Under the pieces are notes generated by a model. It was not told the origin of the DNA. It worked only from the letters and a program-made list of their open reading frames with translations, and did no database searches. Position numbers and translations under genes: made by a program. From the NCBI GenBank assembly GCA_022826515.1, contig JAJDUT010000100.1:1-41175 (forward strand): 41,175 nt of DNA. The letters are read 5' to 3'. The stretch is from Candidatus Latescibacterota bacterium (GTDB lineage: Bacteria > Latescibacterota > UBA2968 > UBA8231). This document shows, in pieces, positions 33,632 to 41,024 of the stretch (the stretch's first letter is position 1; every line of letters starts with the position of its first letter).

Positions 33632-35362
33632 TTAGCGTTCCTCGCCGGTAGTAGGCTCTAGCACAAACAGCGTTTGGTCCGCCTCGACGTTCACCAGATG
33701 CTGCACGCCCCCGGCGGGCCAACGCACTGCGACAGAATCCACTGCAGCGTGCGGCCCTAGGCCAAAGTGGAGCCGCAATTCGCTGTGACTTAGGTAGCTT
33801 TCGGCTCCCCGTACTTCCCGGCACTGTCTCAGCTCTCCAGCCCGAACGCAGACCTGTGCGCCAATTCCGTCCCGGTTGCTAGATTGCCCCTGCAGCTTCA
33901 CCCCGAGCCAGTGATGCCCATTTCCCCCTTCGTTGCGCAACAGGGAAAGCTGTTGTCCGATATTAGCCACTAGCAGATCGACAGCGCCGTCTGCATTCCA
34001 GTCTGCGACGGCACTTCCTCGGCTCACTCGAACTTGGGCCATTCCCGGGCCGGATGTGGTGCCTACTTCGACGAACCGATTTTCTCCACCCTTGGCTACG
34101 CCGTTGTTGTGGAACAGCAGATTGCGCTGCGGGTAGGAAGTGGAGGGATCGAAACGCTCGACGTTATCCAAGACGTGCCCGTTGGCGACGAACAAATCGA
34201 GCCATCCATCGCTGTCGAAATCCAAAAACGCAATCCCAAACCCGAGGAAGGGGAGCGTTACCCAGCCGGTCCCCGAGCTGTACGTGGCATTGGCAAAGAA
34301 ACCCATCCCCGTGTTTTGATAGAGATCATTTGGCTCTCCTTGGAAATTGGTGACCGCGAGGTCTGGAAAGCCGTTGTTGTCGTAGTCGCCGAAGTCAACT
34401 CCCATGCCGGCCTCGGCCTGTCCCGATAGTCCGTAGGCTGTCCCCGAGGCCGCTCCCACTTCCTCAAAGCTCCCATCGCCTCGGTTGTGGTAGAGGAAGT
34501 TGGGATTTCCATCGTTGGCGACGTAGAGGTCGGGCCAACCGTCGAGGTTGTAGTCGCCGAAGACAACCCCTAATCCTCTGCCGGTCATAGCGTCTGTGTC
34601 CGCCCGATCGCTGATGTCGGCAAACTGCCCGTTTTCGTTGCGCAGCAGGCGATCTGGACTTGCGGGAAAGCTGGACGGTCGCGGATAGGCTGCTGGCAAT
34701 TCTTCGCCCGCTACTTGCGCCAGTGACAGATCGGCGAGGTAGGGAGCCATTTCCCCGGTCTGACGCTCGGGATCGAATTCGACGTAGTGGACCACGTACA
34801 GGTCTAAGTCGCCGTCCAGATCGACGTCGCCGAAAGCTGCGCCCGTGCTCCACAGGCTGTCGTCGAGTCCGGTGGAGCTAGTGACCTCGTCGAACTGGCC
34901 GTTCCCATTGTTGCGGTAGAATGCGTCAAATCCGTAGTTGGTCACGAGGAGGTCCGGGTCGCCGTCGTTGTCGCAATCGCCGACCGCACAGCCCATGCCA
35001 ATTCCTCCGTGGTCCACTCCCGCAGCGGCACCTACCTCGGCAAAACGACCTGCGGCAGTCTGGCGGAAGAGGGCGTTGACGGGAGCCTTGCCGGAGGTTT
35101 CGGTCGGCGGGACTACGGGCGCGCCGTTGACGGCGTACACATCGAGCCGACCGTCCCTGTCGAAGTCGAGAACGCAGACGCCCCCTCCCATCGTCTCGGG
35201 CAGGTAGTGGCGTCCCCACGCTCCGGTCTCGTGGTGAAATACCAAGCCCGTCTCCTCGGCCACATCCACGAAGCGGATAGACGTCGGATCCGTTGCGCCG
35301 AGTGGACTGGCGATGATGTAGAGCACGATGATCGGCCCGATACTTTCCCACACTCGGGTCAT
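33632..35362 (-). CDS. CRTAC1-type secreted FG-GAP repeat protein with ASPIC/UnbV domain (second copy)
   Basis: 576 residues. Its ATG overlaps the stop of the TPR lipoprotein gene as ATGA, so translation is coupled. A signal peptide covers about 1-23 (IVLYIIASPLGA). Seven Ca-type loops follow: DFDRDGRLDVYA, DCDNDGDPDLLV, DVDLDGDLDLYV, DYNLDGWPDLYV, DYDNNGFPDLAV, DFDSDGWLDLFV, DWNADGAVDLLV, giving a beta-propeller. The C-terminal ASPIC/UnbV part (about 480-570) has HHWLGVKLQG, RDGIGAQVCV, HFGLGPHAAVDSVAVRWPAG. Such proteins are exported and thought to bind Ca and other proteins or sugars; no enzyme activity is established. Last gene of the CRTAC1-TPR-CRTAC1 unit. Confidence 0.85.
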   Translation of the reverse strand: MTRVWESIGPIIVLYIIASPLGATDPTSIRFVDVAEETGLVFHHETGAWGRHYLPETMGGGVCVLDFDRDGRLDVYAVNGAPVVPPTETSGKAPVNALFRQTAAGRFAEVGAAAGVDHGGIGMGCAVGDCDNDGDPDLLVTNYGFDAFYRNNGNGQFDEVTSSTGLDDSLWSTGAAFGDVDLDGDLDLYVVHYVEFDPERQTGEMAPYLADLSLAQVAGEELPAAYPRPSSFPASPDRLLRNENGQFADISDRADTDAMTGRGLGVVFGDYNLDGWPDLYVANDGNPNFLYHNRGDGSFEEVGAASGTAYGLSGQAEAGMGVDFGDYDNNGFPDLAVTNFQGEPNDLYQNTGMGFFANATYSSGTGWVTLPFLGFGIAFLDFDSDGWLDLFVANGHVLDNVERFDPSTSYPQRNLLFHNNGVAKGGENRFVEVGTTSGPGMAQVRVSRGSAVADWNADGAVDLLVANIGQQLSLLRNEGGNGHHWLGVKLQGQSSNRDGIGAQVCVRAGELRQCREVRGAESYLSHSELRLHFGLGPHAAVDSVAVRWPAGGVQHLVNVEADQTLFVLEPTTGEER

Positions 35363-36711
35363 CGCGGTCTGCTCTCTAGCGCTCGCTCGGCCCGCTCGAT
35401 CTTGGCGGCTAGCGCTGTATCGCTGGGCGTTGTCTCTGCGACGCGACGCCAGTTCTCTAGCGCCTTCTCCAGCGCTCCGTCTAAGAAATACGCGTCTCCG
35501 AGTATCTCTCTTGCACCGTGAAATGTAGAATCGATCGCCAGAGCCTTTGCTGCCGCCCGGCGCGCCTGTTCGGCCTGTCCCAGATCGCGGTAGGCCCGTG
35601 CTACATTGGCCCAGAGAGGAGCCTGCTTAGGAGCGTCGCGAGCAGCGGCCTCAAATTGCGCGACGGCCTCCGCATGGCGGCCTCTGGCGTGGTAGATCAG
35701 CCCTAGATTGTTGTGCGCTGTGGCTAGGGTCGAGTCGCGCGCGAGGGCTTCCGCAAAGAGAATCTCGGCTTGCTCCAACTCTCCCACGGACATCGCAAGA
35801 GTTCCGAGACCTTTGTAGGCGCGCGCATACGAAGAATCTGTTTCCAAGGCTCGCCGGTACGCCTGCTGCGCCAACTTCAATCGTCCCATGCGGGCGTATG
35901 CCACCCCTAAGTTGAAGTGCGACTGGGGACGATTTGGATGGCGCATGGCGGCGTCGCGCAGGGAGCGGAGTTCCTCTTCTTCTTGGCGTATTCTCTCCGC
36001 CCCCTTGAGGATCAGCCGGGCGCTGTCGGCCTTGCCCTGACGAGCCATTGTCTGGCCTAACCCCACTAGGGTCTGGGGGTCGTACGGAGACCAACGCGCT
36101 GCTTCTTGGAGGGATCGCTGGGCGCGCTTTAGGTTGCCTTGCTGCAGATAGGTCAGGCCCAGTTGGCGGTGGGCTTCGGCCGATGGTATTCGCTCCAGCA
36201 GGCCGGCGTACGCTGTGGCGGCGCTGTCCAGTTCGCCCTCGCGCTGGTGGACGAGCCCTAGTGTATAGCGACCCCTCTCGTGGTCGGGGTCGAGTTCTAG
36301 GCTCTGCTGCAACAGTGCCTTGGCCTCAGTCGCCTTGCCCTGCTTTTCGTAGAGAAGCCAGCCGAGCCGAGCCAAGGGGTCCGCTAGGGTTGGATCTAGC
36401 TCTGCTGCTCTGCGGAAGCGGTCCTCGGCCTCGGCAAAGCGGCTGAGCTCCACTAGGGCTGCGCCGAGCAAATTGTTGAGTTGGGCGTGATCTGGGGCGA
36501 CCTCCAAGGCTTCTCTGAGGATTCGTTCGGCTTCTTTGGGCTGACGGACATTGAGCAGACTGTGCGCCTTGTTGATAGCGGCAGCCGCAGCAAGGGGGGG
36601 CGTTTCAACCTCTGCAACCTGAGGAGCGGCTCGTTCTTCTTGGTAGCCGCAGCCCGCGACGAGAATCGCCTTGAGTAACAGCAAGGTGCCTAGCGAGAGC
36701 TGTCGCTTCAT
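35359..36711 (-). CDS. TPR-repeat lipoprotein
   Basis: 450 residues. The lipobox VAGC (Cys21) follows a hydrophobic leader, so it is membrane-anchored in the periplasm or outer membrane. About ten TPR units fill residues 45-440 (for example NNLLGAALVELSRFAEAEDR, LGWLLYEKQGKATEAKALLQ, AHNNLGLIYHARGRHAEAVA), forming a protein-binding superhelix. Its start overlaps the stop of the upstream CRTAC1 gene (ATGA) and its own stop overlaps the next CRTAC1 start (ATGA). It is therefore fixed in stoichiometry with both, which suggests that it scaffolds or handles the two CRTAC1 proteins. No enzyme motif. Confidence 0.85.
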   Translation of the reverse strand: MKRQLSLGTLLLLKAILVAGCGYQEERAAPQVAEVETPPLAAAAAINKAHSLLNVRQPKEAERILREALEVAPDHAQLNNLLGAALVELSRFAEAEDRFRRAAELDPTLADPLARLGWLLYEKQGKATEAKALLQQSLELDPDHERGRYTLGLVHQREGELDSAATAYAGLLERIPSAEAHRQLGLTYLQQGNLKRAQRSLQEAARWSPYDPQTLVGLGQTMARQGKADSARLILKGAERIRQEEEELRSLRDAAMRHPNRPQSHFNLGVAYARMGRLKLAQQAYRRALETDSSYARAYKGLGTLAMSVGELEQAEILFAEALARDSTLATAHNNLGLIYHARGRHAEAVAQFEAAARDAPKQAPLWANVARAYRDLGQAEQARRAAAKALAIDSTFHGAREILGDAYFLDGALEKALENWRRVAETTPSDTALAAKIERAERALESRPR

Positions 36712-38408
36712 TCGGAACCCATCCTCTCCCCATCTCCTCGGACTGTAAGCCCGTCTTGGTAGTGGATCAGGTAGAGACGATCTGCGGTCAGGTTCTGGTA
36801 GTGCTGCACCAGCCCGGAAGGCCAGCGCACCTCCAAGCGGTCCACAAGGCGCGCCGTTCCCAGCCCGATGAAGAGGCGCGGGTCGTTTTGTCCCATAAAC
36901 CCGTCGCCGCTGAATACTTGGCGATCCTGCTCGCGGCCACCCGTGCGCACCAGGACATGGGCACCAATCCCGTGGTGATTTCCAGGTGGACCGTGCAGAT
37001 CCAGTCCCAGCCAGTGATGAATGCGGTCGCCGTCGTTGCGTAGTAAACTTGGCGGCGCGTCGAGATTGGCTACTACAATATCGGAGTCGCCGTCGCCGTC
37101 TAGGTCGCCATGGACGGCGCCGCGACTCACCCTTGCCAAGCCAAACCCAGGTCCAGCGCGCCCGCTGACCTCTGTAAATTGGCTGCCCCCGTCATTTCGG
37201 TATAGCAGGTTTGTCTGCGCGTAGCGTAGCCCGCTACCGGCATGGTCAATGGCAGGCATGAGATGGCCGTTAGCGACGAATAGATCGAGGTCGGTATCGC
37301 CGTCGTAGTCGAAAAAGAAGGTGGCCCACCCCATAAAAGGGCGACTACTGCCGGCTAGCCCGGCTTGGCCGCTGATGTCGGAGAAAAATCCGGTGCCTGT
37401 ATTCTCGTAGTAGGTGTTGTGGTCTTGGGAGAAATTGGTGACGAAGACATCGCACAAGCCATCGCCGTCGCCGTCGCCAAGCGCTACCCCCATTCCAGCT
37501 TGAGATCGGCCATCGCCGCTGAAGGCAGCACCCGATGATATGCCGATTTCAGCGAATTTCTCGCGCCCGTCGTTGCGCAAGAGGGAATTGGCGTGTCCAT
37601 CGTTGGCCACGTACGCGTCGAGATCGCCGTCCGCGTCGAGATCGCCCCAGGCAACCTGCATGCCATAACGGGGCGGGTCGTCAATCCCCGCAGCCGTGCT
37701 TACGTCACTGAAGCTGCCGTTGCCGTCGTTGCGGAATAAGACATCTCTTTCCGCTTTGAAGCCGGCCGGACCGCAAGCGGCCTTTATTCCCCGGTGATTA
37801 CACCACTTGTCGTAGAACGGGGGGCCATTGAGTTCGAACTTGATGTAGTTTGCGACGTAGAGATCGAGGTCGCCGTCGAGGTCGTAGTCGGCGAATGCCG
37901 CGCCGATGCCCCAGCGATCGTCATCGACGTTGGCGAGCGCAGCGATCTCGGTGAAGCGTCCCCCCCCTTCGTTGCGGAGCAAGGCGTTGCGACCCCAGCG
38001 CGTGACGTAGAGATCGTCGTCCCCGTCGAGGTCGTAGTCGGCTGGCGTGGCCCCCATGTTCCATCCCTGCAAGCCCGCGCCGCTACCTGCTGTTGCGTTG
38101 GCGAACTGCCCGTCATCGTTGCGAAATAAGGCGTTTGCCGGTGCCCCTTCCCCTTCGAGGTGAGAACCAATGGTAAAGTACAAATCGGGATCCCCATCGA
38201 GGTCGTAGTCCCACGTGGTTACACCCGCGGCTTGGGTCTCAATTATGTACTTCTTCTCGGGAGTGCCAGAGACATTGGTAAAGTCAATACCAGACTGCAC
38301 CTCGACGAAGCGAGTCTCGGCTGCCGCTTTGGTGAGGATTGAGGCTAGCAGCAAAACCACCGCCACCGCATTTGCTCTACTGCCTTTGGAAAACCTATCA
38401 TTGGGCAT
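36708..38408 (-). CDS. CRTAC1-type secreted FG-GAP repeat protein with ASPIC/UnbV domain (first copy)
   Basis: 566 residues. The ATG is preceded by GAGGAAAA. The signal peptide (MPNDRFSKGSRANAVAVVLL and on, ending KAAA/E) is closely related at DNA level to that of the 1004-residue FG-GAP protein starting at 9292. Seven acidic loops follow (DYDLDGDPDLYF, DYDLDGDDDLYV, DYDLDGDLDLYV, DLDADGDLDAYV, DGDGDGLCDVFV, DYDGDTDLDLFV, DLDGDGDSDIVV). The C-terminal ASPIC/UnbV stretch contains HHWLGLDLHG, HHGIGAHVLV and RLEVRWPSGLVQHYQNL. Exported, probably Ca-binding; ligand unknown. It is the first gene of a three-gene unit coupled by ATGA overlaps, with a promoter-like element at 38450-38482. Confidence 0.85.
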   Translation of the reverse strand: MPNDRFSKGSRANAVAVVLLLASILTKAAAETRFVEVQSGIDFTNVSGTPEKKYIIETQAAGVTTWDYDLDGDPDLYFTIGSHLEGEGAPANALFRNDDGQFANATAGSGAGLQGWNMGATPADYDLDGDDDLYVTRWGRNALLRNEGGGRFTEIAALANVDDDRWGIGAAFADYDLDGDLDLYVANYIKFELNGPPFYDKWCNHRGIKAACGPAGFKAERDVLFRNDGNGSFSDVSTAAGIDDPPRYGMQVAWGDLDADGDLDAYVANDGHANSLLRNDGREKFAEIGISSGAAFSGDGRSQAGMGVALGDGDGDGLCDVFVTNFSQDHNTYYENTGTGFFSDISGQAGLAGSSRPFMGWATFFFDYDGDTDLDLFVANGHLMPAIDHAGSGLRYAQTNLLYRNDGGSQFTEVSGRAGPGFGLARVSRGAVHGDLDGDGDSDIVVANLDAPPSLLRNDGDRIHHWLGLDLHGPPGNHHGIGAHVLVRTGGREQDRQVFSGDGFMGQNDPRLFIGLGTARLVDRLEVRWPSGLVQHYQNLTADRLYLIHYQDGLTVRGDGERMGSE

Positions 38409-38448
38409 TGCTTTTTCCTCGGTATCGCCATAAAACCGACAATTATGA
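38367..38448 (-). repeat. Leader cassette copy 2 (5' UTR + RBS + signal-peptide start)
   Basis: Partner of 9251-9331. Both copies keep the sequence around the ATACCG-GGAAA ribosome site, the ATGCCCAATG start and the CTTTGGAAA-complement codons of the leader, including about 40 bp of untranslated sequence. Confidence 0.65.
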
Positions 38449-38449
38449 A

Positions 38450-38482
38450 CTGACGTTACGCACGGGTATCGGGTATGGGATG
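38450..38482 (-). promoter_or_regulatory. Shared 33-bp promoter-like element, copy at CRTAC1 gene
   Basis: 27 of 33 positions match 40645-40677. On the minus strand both contain CATACCC, then GTGCGTAAYRTCAG. The core TGCGTAAC resembles an extended -10; the predicted transcript would start about 40 nt before the ATG at 38408. Confidence 0.5.
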
Positions 38483-38512
38483 CTTCGCTCAGTATCCCAA
38501 TCGCGAGATGTC

Positions 38513-38526
38513 CGCCAATTTTGGCG
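38513..38526. promoter_or_regulatory. Operator-like palindrome between divergent genes
   Basis: CGCCAA (38513-38518), TT, TTGGCG (38521-38526): a perfect 6-bp dyad in the 158-bp divergent region, 41 bp before the SDR start. It may be a repressor site or overlap a -35 box (TTGGCG). No regulator is identified. Confidence 0.35.
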
Positions 38527-38566
38527 ATGATTAATCTATTGCTAATTAGGGAGCTTAGAAAACAAG

Positions 38567-39313
38567 ATGGATCCGCAACCCCTCAAGGGAAAAAACGCCG
38601 TTGTCACTGGTGCCGCGCGCGGCATAGGCCGCGCCATTGCCCAGCGCCTCGCCGCCGAGGGTGCCCAAGTGGCCATTCTCGATATCGACGCCGACGGCGC
38701 GCAGCGGACGGCTGCTGAAATAGGCGGTTCGACCATCGGCCTTGCCGTTGATGTGGCTCAGGCCGCTTCGGTTGACCGGGCCTTTGCCCAAGTTGCCGAC
38801 CAGTTGGGTGGCCTCGACATCTTGGTCAACAACGCCGGTATTGTCGGCACAGACACGCCGGTCAAAGACTTAGCCGAAGACGACTGGGACCGCGTCCTCG
38901 ACATCAATCTCAAGGGAACCTTTCTGTGCTCGCGGGCGGCTTTGCACTATATGCTGCCGCAACAGAGTGGGGTCATCTGCTCGCTGGCCTCTATCTCCGG
39001 CAAAGAGGGCAACGCCAATATGGCTCCCTACTCCGTGTCCAAGGCGGGCGTCATCTGCTTTACCAAGACGCTGGCCAAAGAGGTTTTGGACAGCGGCATT
39101 CGCGTCAATTGCGTGGCTCCGGCCCTGATTGACACGCCGATATTGCAGGGCATGGACCAGGACCGCGTCGATTTCTTGACCGCCAAAATCCCCCTCGGCC
39201 GCTTGGGCCGCCCCGAAGAAGTGGCGGCGACCATTTTATTTTTAGTATCGGACGAATCGACCTTTGCCACGGGCCAGTGCTTTGACGTGAGCGGCGGTCG
39301 GGCGACCTATTGA
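38567..39313 (+). CDS. Short-chain dehydrogenase/reductase (FabG-like SDR)
   Basis: 248 residues, cytoplasmic, the full length of a classical SDR. The Rossmann motif TGAARGIG is at 14-21, NNAG at 88-91, and the catalytic set Asn114, Ser142, Tyr155, Lys159 (YSVSK) is complete. Asp39 at the end of beta-2 (AILDID) favours NAD(H) over NADP(H). Typical reactions are 3-oxoacyl-ACP reduction or oxidation of sugar or sugar-acid alcohols; sequence alone does not decide. It is convergent with fabV 134 bp downstream, and a 14-bp hairpin follows its stop. Its ribosome site is weak (GGGAG about 15 nt upstream). Confidence 0.88.
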   Translation: MDPQPLKGKNAVVTGAARGIGRAIAQRLAAEGAQVAILDIDADGAQRTAAEIGGSTIGLAVDVAQAASVDRAFAQVADQLGGLDILVNNAGIVGTDTPVKDLAEDDWDRVLDINLKGTFLCSRAALHYMLPQQSGVICSLASISGKEGNANMAPYSVSKAGVICFTKTLAKEVLDSGIRVNCVAPALIDTPILQGMDQDRVDFLTAKIPLGRLGRPEEVAATILFLVSDESTFATGQCFDVSGGRATY

Positions 39314-39316
39314 GTG

Positions 39317-39360
39317 GGGGAAGGATTGCCGCCGCTGACTGAACCGGGCGATTCTTCCCC
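39317..39360. terminator. Hairpin between convergent SDR and fabV genes
   Basis: GGGGAAGGATTGCC (39317-39330) pairs with GGCGATTCTTCCCC (39347-39360) as a 14-bp stem with two G-U type pairs and a 16-nt loop, 3 nt past the SDR stop. No T-tract follows, so it may stop transcription weakly, or protect RNA ends, in either direction. Confidence 0.5.
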
Positions 39361-39447
39361 ATCGCTCCTTCGTCGTGCCACACCGCACACGATGCGCGAG
39401 TTCAAGACCACGTTCGAGCCCGCGATTTCATGCCATCCGGCGGCCTT

Positions 39448-40623
39448 TCATGATAGCCCCCGCTCGGGATCGACGTCTGCCGAATAGTCAACGCCCGCAA
39501 AGCCAAAGCCGAAAAGCCCCAGAAATTCCGTGCGGTAGCTATCGATGTCGGACAGCGATTCGAGGTTGTCAGTATTGACCTGCTCCCACAGCGCAGCGAC
39601 TTCCCGCTGTACGTCTTCGCGCATTTCGCGGTCGTCGATGCGGATGCGCCCTTCGGCGTCGGTGGAGGCATCTGCATAGAGGCAATCGGCGAAGAGCCGG
39701 TGCATCTGCTCGATGCAGCTTTCGTGGCAGCCCTTTTCCTTCATCACCTTGTACAGCAGCGAGATGTAGAGCGGCACGACGGGGATGGCGGCGCTCGATT
39801 GGGTCACCATGGCCTTGTTGACGGAGATGTGGGCACTGCCGCTTTTGGCTTGCAGAAATTCGTTGAGGGCCTTGGCTGTGTTTTCCAGATGATTCTTGGC
39901 GTGGCCGATGGTCCCGTCGCGATAGACCGGGTGGGTAATTTCAGGGCCGATGTAGGTGTAAGCGACCGTGCGAACGCCGTCGGCGAGCACGCCCGCTTCG
40001 TCGAGCGCTTCGATCCACATCTGCCAGTCTTCCCCACCCATGACTGCGATGGTGTGGGCGATCTCTTCCTCGCTCGCCGAGTCGATGGCGATGTCGGAAA
40101 CCTCGCCGGTCTGGACGTGGACGGTCTTGTTGGTGTAGGTGCCGCCGAGGGGCTTGAGGACGGAGCTGAAATTTTCGCCAGTGCGCGGGTGAATCCGCCG
40201 CGGCGAAGCTAGGCTGTAAACGACTAAATCGACTTCTTGTAGGTCTTCGCGGATGGCGGCGATGGTCTCGGCCTTGATCTCGTCGGAGAAGGCATCGCCG
40301 TTGATGCTGCGGGCGTAGTGGCCGGCGTTGCGCGCAGCATCGTGAAAGGCCGCGCTATTGTACCACCCAGCCGTTGCCGTGCGTTTACCGGATGCGGGCC
40401 GCTCGAAGAAGACTCCGAGCGTGGCCGCACCTGAGCCAAAACAGGTGGCAATGCGCGACGCCAGCCCGTAGCCGGTCGAAGCGCCGACGACGAGGACTTT
40501 CTTGGGGCCGTCGAAGGAGGGTTGGCGTTTGACCCAGTCGATTTGGTCTTGGACGGCGCGGGCGCAGCCGTCGGGATGGGCCGTAGTGCAGATAAAGCCG
40601 CGAACTTTGGGTTGGATGATCAT
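39448..40623 (-). CDS. fabV: FabV-type trans-2-enoyl-ACP/CoA reductase (NADH)
   Basis: 391 residues, the normal FabV length. The N-terminus MIIQPKVRGFICTTAHPDGC is diagnostic. The nucleotide motif GASTGYGLASR lies at 48-58. The catalytic Tyr-x8-Lys is Tyr234 (HPVY) and Lys243 (GHAK), longer than the Tyr-x6-Lys of FabI. FabV reduces the enoyl-ACP double bond in the last step of each fatty-acid elongation round, and FabV enzymes are typically insensitive to triclosan. AAAGGAAT precedes the ATG. A 33-bp promoter-like element (40645-40677) lies just upstream, shared with the CRTAC1 unit. Confidence 0.95.
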   Translation of the reverse strand: MIIQPKVRGFICTTAHPDGCARAVQDQIDWVKRQPSFDGPKKVLVVGASTGYGLASRIATCFGSGAATLGVFFERPASGKRTATAGWYNSAAFHDAARNAGHYARSINGDAFSDEIKAETIAAIREDLQEVDLVVYSLASPRRIHPRTGENFSSVLKPLGGTYTNKTVHVQTGEVSDIAIDSASEEEIAHTIAVMGGEDWQMWIEALDEAGVLADGVRTVAYTYIGPEITHPVYRDGTIGHAKNHLENTAKALNEFLQAKSGSAHISVNKAMVTQSSAAIPVVPLYISLLYKVMKEKGCHESCIEQMHRLFADCLYADASTDAEGRIRIDDREMREDVQREVAALWEQVNTDNLESLSDIDSYRTEFLGLFGFGFAGVDYSADVDPERGLS

Positions 40624-40644
40624 GGGATTCCTTTGGGTTAAGTA

Positions 40645-40677
40645 CTGATATTACGCACAGATATGGGGTATGAGATG
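40645..40677 (-). promoter_or_regulatory. Shared 33-bp promoter-like element, copy at fabV
   Basis: Matches 38450-38482 at 27 of 33 positions, same orientation relative to the gene. The minus strand has TGCGTAATATCAG; TAATAT is a fair -10 with an extended TG. The predicted transcript would start about 20-25 nt before the fabV ATG. The first dyad unit of the adjacent array abuts it. Confidence 0.5.
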
Positions 40678-40820
40678 AACAGAAAGTTGTGCAAATAAAT
40701 TAAAAAGTTATGCACCATGAACAATAAGTTGTGCAAATTGCACGAAAAAATCGTGCAGAATGAACGGGAAAATCGTTCAAAATGCACAAAAATTTATTCA
40801 TTTGCATAAAAAATTATGCA
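40676..40820. repeat. Seven tandem 20-22 bp dyad elements in helical phase (operator/UAS or iteron-like array)
   Basis: Units start at 40676, 40696, 40718, 40739, 40761, 40783 and 40803 (steps 20, 22, 21, 22, 22, 20). Each has the form TGNAC, 8-9 A/T-rich bases, then RTKCA. The best is TGCACGAAAAAATCGTGCA (40739-40757), a perfect 7-bp dyad; TGAACG/CGTTCA (40761-40779) and TTTGCATAA/TTATGCAAA (40801-40822) are others. Bases vary between units while the dyad shape and two-turn spacing stay, as expected for adjacent protein-binding sites on one DNA face. Confidence 0.75.
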
Positions 40821-40892
40821 AATGACGAGTAGCAAGAGCTAAACGGCGCAGCACAGTAATCTCCCTCTTATCATTTTAAGTCGTATGTTTTC

Positions 40893-40924
40893 AATCCTTT
40901 AGGGTTTTCCTAAAGGATTTTTTT
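40893..40924 (+). terminator. Strong intrinsic terminator, plus strand
   Basis: AATCCTTTAGG (40893-40903), loop GTTTT, CCTAAAGGATT (40909-40919), a perfect 11-bp stem running into a T-tract to 40924. No plus-strand gene lies immediately before it: the nearest ends at 39313. It may end a short untranslated RNA or insulate the sigma-54 promoter 18 bp downstream. Confidence 0.85.
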
Positions 40925-40941
40925 GTGCGTGGCCTGCTCGT

Positions 40942-40957
40942 TGGCACGGAATGTGCA
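40942..40957 (+). promoter_or_regulatory. Sigma-54 (-24/-12) promoter
   Basis: TGGCACGGAATGTGCA has GG at 40943-40944 and GC at 40955-40956 with exactly 10 bp between, and a full TGGCACG -24 box. The start of transcription would be near 40968, about 57 nt before the ATG of the sigma-54 activator gene, which suggests autoregulation. Confidence 0.75.
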
Positions 40958-41024
40958 TTAGCTGACGGGTAGGCCCCTAACGGAGGGTTGGCGTGGAAGA
41001 GGTCGGGGGCTTGAGGGATGAAGT

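Larger units (their letters stand above)
40624..41024. other. 401-bp regulatory region between fabV and a sigma-54 activator gene
   Basis: No gene is seen. In order it contains the fabV ribosome site, the 33-bp promoter-like element, a seven-unit phased dyad array (40676-40820), an A/T-rich to mixed stretch, a strong plus-strand intrinsic terminator (40893-40924), a sigma-54 promoter (40942-40957) and the ribosome site GAGGG (41013-41017). Confidence 0.7.

Noticed and set aside
40676..40820. CRISPR-like array
   Set aside because: Units are 20-22 bp, directly adjacent with no unique spacers, and diverged from each other; no cas genes are nearby.
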